A stretch of DNA of 64,000 nt from Liolophura sinensis (taxonomy: Eukaryota; Mollusca; Polyplacophora; Chitonida; Chitonidae). Positions 1 to 11,300 of the stretch are shown one piece after another. The notes under the pieces were generated by a model that saw only the letters and a program-made list of their open reading frames with translations, did no database searches and was not told the DNA's origin. The position numbers were made by a program, and so were the translations under genes. The stretch covers positions 25,305,127 to 25,369,126 of the forward strand of contig NC_088297.1 in assembly GCF_032854445.1 (NCBI RefSeq). Direction: 5' to 3'. The stretch's first letter is position 1. Each line of letters opens with the position of its first letter.

Positions 1-12
1 GTATGACATATT

Positions 13-226
13 GGGGCCTCCTTGGCTCAGTTGGTTAGCATGCTAGCGTAGCGTAATGACCCAGGAGTCGCTCACCAATGCCGTCGCTGTGAGTTCAAGT
101 CCAGCTCATGCTGGCTCCCTCTCCGGTCATACGTGGGAAGGTCTGCCAGCAACCTGGCCGTTGTCGTATAAGTGAAATATTCTTGAGAACGGCGTAAAAC
201 ACCAATCAAGTAAATAAGTAAATAAA
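13..226 (+). mobile_element. tRNA-derived SINE (family 1), with 11-bp target-site duplication
   Basis: The head GGGGCCTCCTTGGCTCAGTT has an A-box (TGGCTCAGTTGG) and the B-box GAGTTCAAGTCC follows. The tail is AATATTCTTGAG...GTAAAACACCAATCAAG with (AAATA)n. TATGACATATT flanks it at 2-12 and 227-237. About 60 bp of the middle is missing compared with other copies. Confidence 0.92.
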
Positions 227-240
227 TATGACATATTAAC

Positions 241-424
241 TGGTATTTTACGCTGTAAGATATTTCATTTACATGATGGCGGCCAGCATTATGGTGGGAG
301 GAAACTGGATGAGCCCCGAGACAAACCATGACCATCCAGCTGTAGCTATCAGACATTCCCACTTAGGATGCATGAGATGGACTTGAACTTGCTGTGACCA
401 CATTGGTTCCCTGGGTTGTATCCT
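241..424 (-). mobile_element. Family-1 SINE copy, diverged
   Basis: Reverse-oriented GGCGGCCAGCATTATGGTGG, GAGGAAAC and TGGACTTGAACTTGCTG (inverted B-box) match the family. Head end decayed. Confidence 0.8.
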
Positions 425-829
425 TAAACGTGAAAGCTTGAAGTAAACCACCATCCTATGGCAAGTAACAGATGGTCTTTCCCACATCATCATCGTATGA
501 CTGAAGAAAACACACATACATACATTCCACGTGTCACCCACTGATGAAGAACTACAAGAGTCAGAGCAAAATGCCCCGGGGGCTTACTATCCAACTCTTA
601 TTACCCCAAGGCCCCTAATGCTTCTCGGAAGAGTGGCAGGGAAGCTATTAAAGTTCCCTGTCCAAGGATTATAATAAACTTGGTATGAAAATCATCAAAG
701 GTAAGCATCTCGTCAGCACATCCACAGGTCACATCTCATGAGCTAGTACATAGTAGTTCTTGAGATAACACAGCATATCTTTGAGTATAAGGAAAATCTG
801 AAAATGTAAAGATTTGTGGTCTGTAAAGT

Positions 830-2352
830 AGACAGTGGTGTGCTATACCAAGATTGCTATAAGAGTGTCAGACAATTTGACTGTATACTGGTACAGCTCC
901 TCATTGATGTTCTATACCAAGATTGCTATAAGAGTGTCAGACAATTTGACTGTATACTGGTACAGCTCCTCATTGATGTTCTATACCAAGATTGCTGTAA
1001 GAGTGTCAGACAATTTGACTGTATACTGGTACAGCTCCTCATTGATGTTCTATACCAAGATTGCTGTAAGAGTGTCAGACAATTTGACTGTATACTGGTA
1101 CAGCTCCTCATTGATGTTCTATACCAAGATTGCTGTAAGAGTGTCAGACAATTAGACTGTATACTGGTACAGCTCCTCATTGATGTTCTATACCAAGATT
1201 GCTGTAAGAGTGTCAGACAATTTGACTGTATACTGGTACAGCTCCTCATTGATGTTCTATACCAAGATTGCTGTAAGAGTGTCAGACAATTAGCATGTAT
1301 ACTGGTACAGCTCCTCATCGGTGTTCTCTACCAAGATTGCTGCAAGAGTGTCAGACAATTTGACTGTATACTGGTACAGCTCCTCACTGATGTTCTATAC
1401 CAAGATTGCTGTAAGAGTGTCAGACAATTAGACTGTATACTGGTACAGCTCCTCATTGATGTTCTATACCAAGATTGCTGTAAGAGTGTCAGACAATTAG
1501 ACTGTATACTGGTACAGCTCCTCATTGATGTTCTATACCAAGATTGCTGCAAGAGTGTCAGACAATTTGACTGTATACTGGTACAGCTCCTCATTGATGT
1601 TCTATACCAACATTGCTGTAAGAGTGTCAGACAATTTGACTGTATACTGGTACAGCTCCTCATTGATGTTCTATACCAAGATTGCTGTAAGAGTGTCAGA
1701 CAATTTGACTGTATACTGGTACAGCTCCTCATTGATGTTCTATACCAAGATTGCTGTAAGAGTGTCAGACAATTTGACTGTATACTGGTACAGCTCCTCA
1801 TTGATGTTCTATACCAAGATTGCTGTAAGAGTGTCAGACAATTAGACTGTATACTGGTACAGCTCCTCATTGATGTTCTATACCAAGATTGCTGTAAGAG
1901 TGTCAGACAATTTGACTGTATACTGGTACAGCTCCTCATTGATGTTCTATACCAAGATTGCTGTAAGAGTGTCAGACAATTTGACTGTATACTGGTACAG
2001 CTCCTCATTGATGTTCTATACCAAGATTGCTGTAAGAGTGTCAGACAATTAGACTGTATACTGGTACAGCTCCTCATTGATGTTCTATACCAAGATTGCT
2101 GCAAGAGTGTCAGACAATTTGACTGTATACTGGTACAGCTCCTCATTGATGTTCTATACCAAGATTGCTGTAAGAGTGTCAGACAATTAGACTGTATACT
2201 GGTACAGCTCCTCATTGATGTTCTATACCAAGATTGCTGCAAGAGTGTCAGACAATTTGACTGTATACTGGTACAGCTCCTCATTGATGTTCTATACCAA
2301 GATTGCTGCAAGAGTGTCAGACAATTAGCATGTATACTGGTACAGCTCCTAT
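830..2352. repeat. Minisatellite, 69 bp x 22
   Basis: The unit begins TTCTATACCAAGATTGCTGT and contains GTCAGACAATTTGACTG. Its length is a multiple of three and it lacks stops in one plus frame (816-2381, 521 codons) and one minus frame. The 23-residue plus unit has VLYQDCCKSVRQFDCILVQL. TTT/TTA, TGT/TGC and a few other positions vary. No splice context, signal peptide or family match supports coding. Confidence 0.95.
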
Positions 2353-2654
2353 GCATCAGCAAGGCTGAAAATTCTCTGTAGACATGCAACTGAATAGTGA
2401 GCCACTAGTGTGTCAGTGGTTTACCTGTGATATGCCAGTCCTGACTGCCGTACACCTGTTGAATGAATGTGAAACAGTGACAGCTTAAGCGAATGTTGTG
2501 ACGTAACTCTATTCAGAAACCGTAATATCTACATTATTAAATATTTGAACAGGAATATCACAGCTCAGTTAAGTGACGGTCTAGTGTAGGTCAATGGTAG
2601 TGGAACCTCTAGTCTGGTTTAAATAGTTACTGTACCACTGGAAGGATTCGTCCT
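2353..2654. other. No feature seen
   Basis: Unique sequence between two arrays. No exon, tRNA or repeat was recognised. Confidence 0.5.
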
Positions 2655-3735
2655 TCTCAACCAACATCATGCTCAACCAGCGTCATCCTCAACCAACATT
2701 TTCAAGCAACATCATCCTCGGCCAACATCATCCTCAATCGTCATTCTCAACCGTGATCAAACAACATTATCCAACATCAAACATCATTCTCAACAAACAC
2801 TCTCCTCAACCAACATCATCCTCAACTAACACTTTCCTCAACCAACATCATCCTCAACTAACACTCTCCTCAACCAACATCATCCTCAACTAACACTCTC
2901 CTCAACCAACATCATACTCAACTCACACTCTCCTCAACCAACATCATCCTCAACTAACACTCTCCTCAACCCACATCATCCTCAACTAACCCTCTCAACC
3001 CACATCATCCTTAACTAACACTCTCAACCCACATCATCCTCAACTAACACTCTCCTCAACCCACATCATCCTCAACTAACACTCTCCTCAACCAACATCA
3101 TCCTCAACTAACCCTCTCCTCAACCAACATCATCCTCAACTAACACTCTCCTCAACCAACATCATCCTCAACTAACACTCTCCTCAACCCACATTATCCT
3201 CAACTAACACCCTCCTCAACCCACATCATCCTCAACTAACACTCTCAACCCACATCATCCTCAACTAACACTCTCCTCAACCCACATCATCCTCAACTAA
3301 CACTCTCCTCAACCAACATCATCCTCAACTAACACTCTCCTCAACCAACATCATCCTCAACTAACACTCTCCTCAACCCACATCATCTTCAACTAATACC
3401 CTCCTCAACCCACATCATCCTCAACTAACACTCTCCTCAACCCACATCATCCTCAACTAACACTCTCAACCCACATCATCCTCAACTAACACTCTCCTCA
3501 ACCCACATCATCCTCAACTAACACTCTCCTCAACCCACATCATCCTCAACTAACACTCTCCTCAACCAACATCATCCTCAACTAACACTCTCCTCAACCC
3601 ACATCATCCTCAACTAACACCCTCCTCAACCAACATCATCCTCAACTGTCATTCTCAACCGTGATCAAACAACATTATCCAACATCAAACATCATCCTCA
3701 ACTAACACCCTCCTCAACCAACATCATCCTCAGAT
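2655..3735. repeat. Minisatellite, about 32 bp, imperfect (CTCAACCAACATCATC type)
   Basis: Units combine CTCAACCAACATCATC and CTCAACTAACACTCTC in about 30 copies, strongly pyrimidine/A biased. A block with TCATTCTCAACCGTGATCAA occurs near both ends (about 2740-2790 and 3640-3690), suggesting a larger duplication. Confidence 0.93.
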
Positions 3736-4029
3736 ATTACTTTAGATCAATGAGACCAGTTATTCAAATGATGCAAAACTGTATTGAAGATTTCCATACA
3801 TGAAGAAATAAAGTAGGAACAGGTGTTTACAAGTAACAGTAAAACTGGTTCTCGGACACATGATTGATTTATATGTTTATTTGGTTCTTGTTTAATGTCA
3901 TATTCAGTAATATTTCATGCATATGGCAAGTCCAGTTTTATGGGTGGAGAAAAGTGGAGTGCCTAGGGTAAACCACATACCTTTTGGCAAGTTACTCATG
4001 GACTTTCTCACATACCCTACATTCATGAT

Positions 4030-4972
4030 GTGGAACCTATATGTAGGACACCACCCCATACCTGATGACAATTCTCCTCTTGTAGTTGCCACATTTCTGA
4101 CAGCCAGACCAGGAGGATAAATGTCCTCCACACACCAGCCCGTTCCTGATGACAACTCTCCTCTTATAGTGGCTACATTTCTGACAGTCAGACCAGGAGG
4201 GTAAATGTCCTCCACACACCACCAGGCACCTGATGACAACTCTCCTCTTGTAGTGGCTACATTTCTGACAGTCAGACCAGGAGGATAAATGTCCTTCACA
4301 CACCACCAGGTACCTGATGACAACTCTCCTCTTGTAGTGGCTACATTTCTGACAGTCAGACCAGGAGGATAAATGTCCTCCACACACCACCCCATACCTG
4401 ATGACAACACTCCTCTTGTAGTGGCCGCATTTCTGACAGTCAGACCAGGAGGATAAATGTCCTCCACACACCACCCCATACCTGATGACAACTCTCCTCT
4501 TGTAGCTGCCACACCTCTGACAGTCAGACCAGGAGGATAAATGTCCTCCACACACCACCCCATACCTGATGACAACTCTCCTCCTGTAGTTGCCACATTT
4601 CTGACAGCCAGACCAGGAGGATAAATGTCCTCCACACACCACCCCATACCTGATGACAACTCTCCTCTTGTAGTTGCCACATTTCTGACAGCCAGATCAG
4701 GAGGATAAATATCCTCCACACACCAGCTCGTACCTGATGACAACTCTCCTCTTGTAGTTGCCGCATTTCTGACAGCCAGACCAGGAGGATAAATATCCTC
4801 CACACACCAGCCCGTACCTGATGACAACTCTCCTCTTGTAGTGGCTGCATTTCTGACAGCCAGGCCAGGAGGATAAATGTCCTCCACACACCACCCCATA
4901 CCTGATGACAACTCTCCTCTTGTAGTGGCCACATTTCTGACAGCCAGGCCAGGAGGATAAATGTCCTCCACA
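4030..4972. repeat. Minisatellite, 84 bp x 11, open on minus strand
   Basis: The minus frame 4971-3904 reads a 28-residue unit with VEDIYPPGLAVRNVATTRGE and LSSGMGWC, 11 times. Other frames are open too, because the unit is 28 codons with few stops. There is no recognisable domain. It could be expressed repeat protein, but coding cannot be told from chance. Confidence 0.92.
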
Positions 4973-5226
4973 TCATTAGTGAGGGGCTGGTTGTCTGAAC
5001 GGATTGAGCCACTTGATATTGATGAGTATCAACCATCTTCATAAATTAGCATCAACATCAATTTTAATTCCTGTTAAATTATTTTATTAAATCTGTTCAT
5101 CTAATTACTCCACAATGAAAACAGAAATGCTTAACTACTAATGATTTACCTATATACTGACAGTATTTAACTGCTAACAACTACACAAGTCAAGTAGGCA
5201 TCTATTTGCTTCTACACTACCTTGAA

Positions 5227-5645
5227 ACAGACATTAGGGAATTACAAGAACAGACATTAGGGAATTACAAGAACAGACATTAGGGAATTACAAAAACAGA
5301 CACTAGGGAATTACAAGAACAGACATTAGGGAATTACAAGAACAGACATTAGGGAATTACAAAAACAGACATTAGGGAATTACAAGAACAGACATTAGGG
5401 AATTACAAAAACAGACATTAGGGAATTACAAGAACAGACATTAGGGAATTACAAAAACAGACATTAGGGAATTACAAGAACAGACATTAGGGAATTACAA
5501 GAACAGACATTAGGGAATTACAAAAACAGACATTAGAGAATTACAAGAACAGACATTAGGGAATTACAAGAACAGACATTAGGGAATTACAAAAACAGAC
5601 ATTAGGGAATTACAAGAACAGACATTAGGGAATTACAAGAACAGA
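5227..5645. repeat. Minisatellite, 23 bp x 18 (contains TTAGGG)
   Basis: The unit is AACAGACATTAGGGAATTAC plus AAG (or AAA). It contains TTAGGG once per unit but is not a telomere repeat. Confidence 0.95.
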
Positions 5646-6075
5646 CAAGCATGAATCATATTCAATGGCTTATTTAAAAAGAAAAAGAAGAAGAGTTCTG
5701 AACTGCTGAAATATTTTGGTTCATAAAATAGGCAATTTATCTTAACAAAGATGACCTAAAAAAGACAAATCCTTATACATGTATATGTACACATGAAAAT
5801 AACCTCATTACCCATTAATATTCTCCTGTCTTAAAATTAACACATGAGCTGGTTTCAGGTCCCTGGGACAGATAAACAAATTGACACAATGGCCAGCTAG
5901 AATGACCCTAATTGCACAATTATAATACAATAACATAACCTATCAACAATTAGACATGTAAGAATAATTTTCATGCAAATTTTGCAAGCTTATTACTTGT
6001 ACATTTAAGTTCTATAATGTGTCATATCATAAAACTAATCTCTGCCAAGATAAATGTGTCTTGTTTCCATGGAAA

Positions 6076-6243
6076 TTTATTTATTTATTGATCTAATTGG
6101 TGTTTAACATCGTAATCAAGAAGATCTCTAAACCCACGACCATCCGCAGGTTGCTGAAGGACCCTCCTACTTACAGTCGGAGAGAAAGCCAGCACGAGTT
6201 GGACTTGAACTCACAGCGACCGCACTGGTGAGAGGCTCCCGAG
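6076..6243 (-). mobile_element. Family-1 SINE with 14-bp target-site duplication
   Basis: TGTTTCCATGGAAA flanks the element at 6062-6075 and 6244-6257. The inverted tail TTTATTTATTTATTG and inverted B-box GGACTTGAACTC are clear. Internal part shortened. Confidence 0.9.
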
Positions 6244-7194
6244 TGTTTCCATGGAAACAGCAATGCCTCTATCCCAATCAGCAACACTACCACACATGGT
6301 GGGTGAACAGTCAATTACAAATCAGCGTACATTTAGATACATCATAGATGTACATGACTTTAGTGTGGCTCAATCTTAACAATATCCAGTTGTAAGCTGG
6401 ACAGTCACTGAAATAAAATGCATCCCAATTAAATACACAAGGCTCATGATAAAAAAGGTTTTATAAATAATTACAATTTTTTTGTAACAAAACCACAATT
6501 TACATCGTAAAAACTGAAGTGACATTCAAACGCAGTTATTAAAATCCAAAGAGAACAACTAGCCTATACACCTTTACCTGGCAGCATATTCTCATATAGA
6601 TAATGCATCTTGTAGTTTGATTCTCTTCTTTACCCGTATGAAAACATAAAGTGTAATTCTCCACCTGCTGACTTTGTATGGAAGCAGAAGGAATGCAGGT
6701 ATTTCCAATAATGTCATCAAAATGTATCTACAGGCTTAGACAGTCACAAGTTCACATACATGTATAGGTACAATCTAGACTTCAAGGAGGAGGTAGTGGC
6801 AGTCAAAACCTGGTTTAGGATTTTTCTTTTCTTTTTTTTTGTAAGTTTACAATTCATCACAACATACTTTTCTGATAGCTTTATGAATTTTGGCTATCAT
6901 ACCTTATGCATTTAAGACAATTCTTCTCTGATAAACTTAATTTTCCATATAATATACACATGAAGCTTGTTTCATTGGTAACTATAGATCAACTATCCCT
7001 AGATTAAGTCACCAGTATGAACTCAGGTACTGTATTTCACCTGAAGTTTGTCATTTTTCAACTGGCATATTTTCTTTGATTCTGACTGATTCATCGACCT
7101 TACATAGGGCCACTTAAAGAGCTTTTTTTGCAGAGACTCTTAAATAGCTATTATATGCTTCTGAAAATTCACTTTCACATACAAACTATGGATG

Positions 7195-7350
7195 GAATAC
7201 TGTAATTCTTATACTGTAATTCTTATACTGTAATTCATGTACTGTAATTCTTATACTGTAATTCATATACAGTAATTCATATACTGTAATTCTTATACTG
7301 TAATTCATATACAGTAATTCATATACTGTAATTCTTATACTGTAATTCAT
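7195..7350. repeat. Short tandem repeat, 13-14 bp (ACTGTAATTCTTAT)
   Basis: About eleven copies of TACTGTAATTCTTA or TACTGTAATTCATA. The unit CTGTAATTC matches the terminal bases of the adjacent MITE at 7345-7556, so the repeat may have grown from the element end. Confidence 0.85.
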
Positions 7351-7556
7351 TAACCTTTTCGCATATTTGCAAGGTGTTTATTCAAGCATATTCTGAAGGC
7401 AATTAATAAGTGTACACTAGTAAACATGCTTTTTGTGATGTTCAGAAATTAGCTAATCCAACCAATGCATTCTTGTTTCAAAATCAAATTAAACATGTGT
7501 TTAAACTGCACTGAAAACTGCTCTTTCATACGCGAAATGGTTGAGGAATTTGATTA
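7345..7556. mobile_element. MITE-like element (copy 1)
   Basis: About 210 bp with inverted ends: CTGTAATTCATTAACCTTTT at the left and the inverse GAAATGGTTGAGGAATTTG at the right. The body has GCATATTTGCAAGGTGTTTA, CCAACCAATGCATTC and CTGCTCTTTCATACGCGAAA, shared with 22510, 31103 and 44882. No coding capacity. Confidence 0.7.
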
Positions 7557-8204
7557 AAAGAATCTCTAAAAGGTTATCATGCAATTAATACATCCATCTG
7601 AGCTTTTTCAGGAAAAAAACCCACACCACACCAGCGTTATCACTTACATGTTCTATGTAGAGTCAAACAATTTAACAAATTTCTGAAGAGAATACTATGA
7701 TCATCATATATTACTACAATTCATCACAAATTTCTGAATACTAAATTCTCTGACTTCCTTCACAAAAATCTGGGTTAATATACTGAAAAATGCATATTTT
7801 TAATTCTCAAGACTTCGTAAATCTCATACTGAAAAACATTAAATGCGTGTGGTTTGATCCAGGAAACATTCACAATTCAATCAAAGGCGCCCACTAATGT
7901 CCTCTACACTCACATCAGTGTGGCAGACACAGATTTGGCAACTGGTATTCGCAGCTCATTGTCTGTATGATGGTGGTATGAGGCTGCTTGCACGATGTTA
8001 CCATCAACAATGGTACCAACCACCATAGCAGTTTATAACATATTCTGTTCATAAATGGGTCCAAACTGAAAAGCTATTCCCAGCAGTCCTTCCCAAGATG
8101 TTTGTTCCACACAAATACTTCAATGATGCTTCAAAACTCAGCAATCCTGCTGCGGTGCCTGCAGAATATTCTAACGACAGTTCAAGGGGGATAACTCTTC
8201 TACC

Positions 8205-8325
8205 TCACTTTGAGGCAAAGACTGAGATCATGTTCTCATAAACTACGAACGTAATGCAGCAGGCGGGTACCACACGCAGCAAGTTTGGGACCAGGCCTTT
8301 GTAGAACCCTCGAACACCTTCGTAC
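8205..8325 (-). CDS. SLC25A32: SLC25A32 distal last exon (7a, canonical C-terminus)
   Basis: The acceptor is TTTCTTCCAG|G, phase 2. It encodes residues 277-315: [31 protein letters not shown], a short tail and TGA. This closely matches the C-terminus known for the family. It lies about 11 kb beyond exon 7b, so using it requires skipping 7b and its putative polyadenylation signal. Confidence 0.95.
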
Positions 8326-11300
8326 CTGGAAGAAAAAAAAGTCAGTTTTTATTTCACACGCATAGGAATTTTAGTACTACATGTATGCAAATGTATAGAC
8401 AAGAAAACCTGTTTATTAACAATTAAGATAAAGTAACATGTGTTCAAACACACAAAAGAACTGACAAAAAGCATTTACGATGAATGAAAAAGTACATGTA
8501 CCCTATAGAAACATTCCCACTAACGTTAATAAACAGCCCTGATGGCCCTGTTGAGCATCATAATGCGCGTGTCGCTTTCTTTGTTCGCTTTACATCATTG
8601 CCAAAGTAAATTTTGCACAGAAATCATTAAATAATGTCAAGGTCAATGAGGCGACAGTGATGAGACAGGAAGTCAGACAACACAAACAATTTGTATCAAC
8701 CTTATCTCTTAGTTTCTTATTTATACTTGATAAACCAGCATTCTCTTTATAAAAGGTGTGCACATCATTATTCTTACAAAAAGTGTGCACATTATCTTTA
8801 TAAAAAGTGTGCACATCATTATTCTTACAAAAAGTGTGCACATTATCTTTATAAAAAGTGTGCACATTATCTTTATAAAAGTGTGCACATAATTACTCTT
8901 ACAAATACAAAAAGTATGCACATCGTTATTCTTACAAAAAGTGTGTACATTATTCTTACAAAAAGTGTGTACATCATTATTCTTACAAAAGTGTGCACAT
9001 TATTCTTACAAAAAGTGTGTACATTATTCTTACAAAAGTGTGCACATCATTATTCTTACAAAGAGTGTGTACATTATTCTTACAAAAAGTGTGCACATCA
9101 GTATTCTAATGGACATCAAGCAAAAGAATCCGCACACGTACTGTAAGCAATATGCAGAGAGACACCTATTTATTTAAAGGTATAACTCTTTAATACTCTT
9201 GGGGTTTAATTTCTTACACTTGGGAGTCAATGTCATGTAATATACATGTTTAAAGTCTTACTCCATCATTTCATTTCTACTGACTGGATTCTTGGGTGGA
9301 GCAAACGGAAGTAAATCACCACTCTTTACCAGCAGACAAACCTCATGACTCGAAGGAGTGAGGCCTGTGACATCAATGGTCAACACAGAGCGTGACCTCC
9401 CCTGAAGACCAGCGTGACCTCCTGCGTAGACCAGCCATAACACCGCAACCTGTCACCTCATACAGACACGGGGCGGGATGGCAGGTAGGCCACCGAGTCA
9501 CAGTATAGTGACATCAAGCCATGACATCCCACCATGTCACGTCTTACAGACACTGGACAGGATAGCAGGCCGCCACCAAGTCACAGTATAGTGATAAGCC
9601 ATGAGACCCCATCATGTCACGTCATACAGACACCGAGCAGGACAGCAGGCAGGCCACCGAGTCACAGTATAGTGATATTAAGCCATGACACCCCACCATG
9701 TCACGTCACACAGACACTGGACAGGATAGCAGGTAGGCCACCAAGGTACAGTATAGTGACATCAAGCTAAAACACCACAACCAGTCAGGTCATACAGACA
9801 CTGGGCAGGATAGCAGGCAGGCCACCGAGTCACAGTATAGTGACATCAAGCCATGACGCCCCACCATGTCACGTCACACAGACACTGGACAGGATAGCAG
9901 GCAGGCCACCGAGTCACAGTGTAGTGACAACAAGCCATGACACCCCACCATGTCATGTCATACAGACACTGGGCAAGGTACCAGGCAGGACACCGAGTCA
10001 CAGCATAGTGACATCAAGCTATGACACCCCACCATGTCACATCAAAGACACTGGCCAGGGTACCAGGCAGGACACCAAGTCACAGCACAGTGACATCAAG
10101 CATTGACACCTCACTATGGCACATCAAAGACACTGGGCAGGGTACCAGTCACAGTATAGTGACATGAAACTGACCAGTCCCAGTATTCTCGTGAACTAAT
10201 GATGCATACAGTATCTGCACTGTACATATACTACAGCCACATAAATGCTTCCTTTCGGCTTGACCTGGCTGTAATCCTGAAGGCAACATTGTTAGGCACT
10301 CCTCAAAAATTTGTTTCTTAGCCTTTTGTAGGGCCCTTTTTTATCACTGAAAAGGCCATACTCAAATATTTTCATGCAAGTTCTCTGGGAAATCTTTGCA
10401 TTTCTAGACAATCTTCTTCCTTTCAAGGGCAATTTGCAAACTGCAAAATTTAACTGAAAATATTCAAATGGGGGTGGAAAAAAAAGAAGGTTGGGTTAAC
10501 ATTTCTAGATATCTATTAAAATAATGTATGATTTCAGAAAACCTTTTACTGTATCAACCTGCTTTAGAATACACATGAACAAAAAGACTGGCAAATTTAG
10601 TCTGAAAATGCTTGTATTAAATGTTAATACAAGCAAAGGCTTTATTTCAATAATACATTTACATATACAGCAATACATACTTCACATAATTATAGACATT
10701 TCACTAAGGGCTGCATCCAGCTGCACTTAAGCCATTAAAAACATATCATTAAATACATATGGTAAATGTATTTTCCATAAAATACCACTACAAGACATTT
10801 TTGGAAAAAGGACAAATAAATGATACAAATAGAAGACTATCAGACTCGACTTTAACAAAGGCATCTACATTAATTAATACACATCGTGGACAAATCTCAC
10901 ATGCCAATAAAAAACATAAAGCTGGTCAAAAACCTTAAAATGTTTTACCTGGGATGTAAATCACATTAATGGTAAAACATACCAATGGTATCTTACGAGT
11001 GATGGGGCACAAAAGTTTCCGTATTTGGCTCTTGTGATGATATAACAGTACATCTACACTTATCCTCTGAAACTGCTGACACAACAGTAACACACCCAGT
11101 AGTAACATTCATATTGGTATTTACAATTTTTACATAAAAAATCACGCTCAGACATGACAGAATTGTAGGACAGCATCATATCACAAATGTGAACAAACTA
11201 CAAACATGGATCGTCCTGTTATATATAGTTAAGTGAATGAGGCTAGTATGGTTACATTTTGGTCAGCTGTATTTCAGGCACATTCATTGCAACTTGATCT

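Larger units (their letters stand above)
5646..8204 (-). other. Region downstream of SLC25A32 exon 7a
   Basis: Apart from the SINE (6076-6243), short repeat (7195-7350) and MITE (7345-7556), no gene is visible. It may include the 3' UTR of the distal isoform. The first minus-strand AATAAA I found below the stop, at 7382-7377, lies within the MITE. Confidence 0.45.

Noticed and set aside
13-120. Functional tRNA gene
   Set aside because: A- and B-boxes are present but no cloverleaf can be made, and the sequence continues into a SINE body and tail with target-site duplication.
816-2381. 521-codon open frame called as a protein gene
   Set aside because: It consists almost entirely of a 69-bp tandem repeat whose unit lacks stops; the opposite strand is also open. 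Kept as a repeat.
5227-5645. Telomeric repeat
   Set aside because: TTAGGG occurs only once per 23-bp unit, not head to tail.
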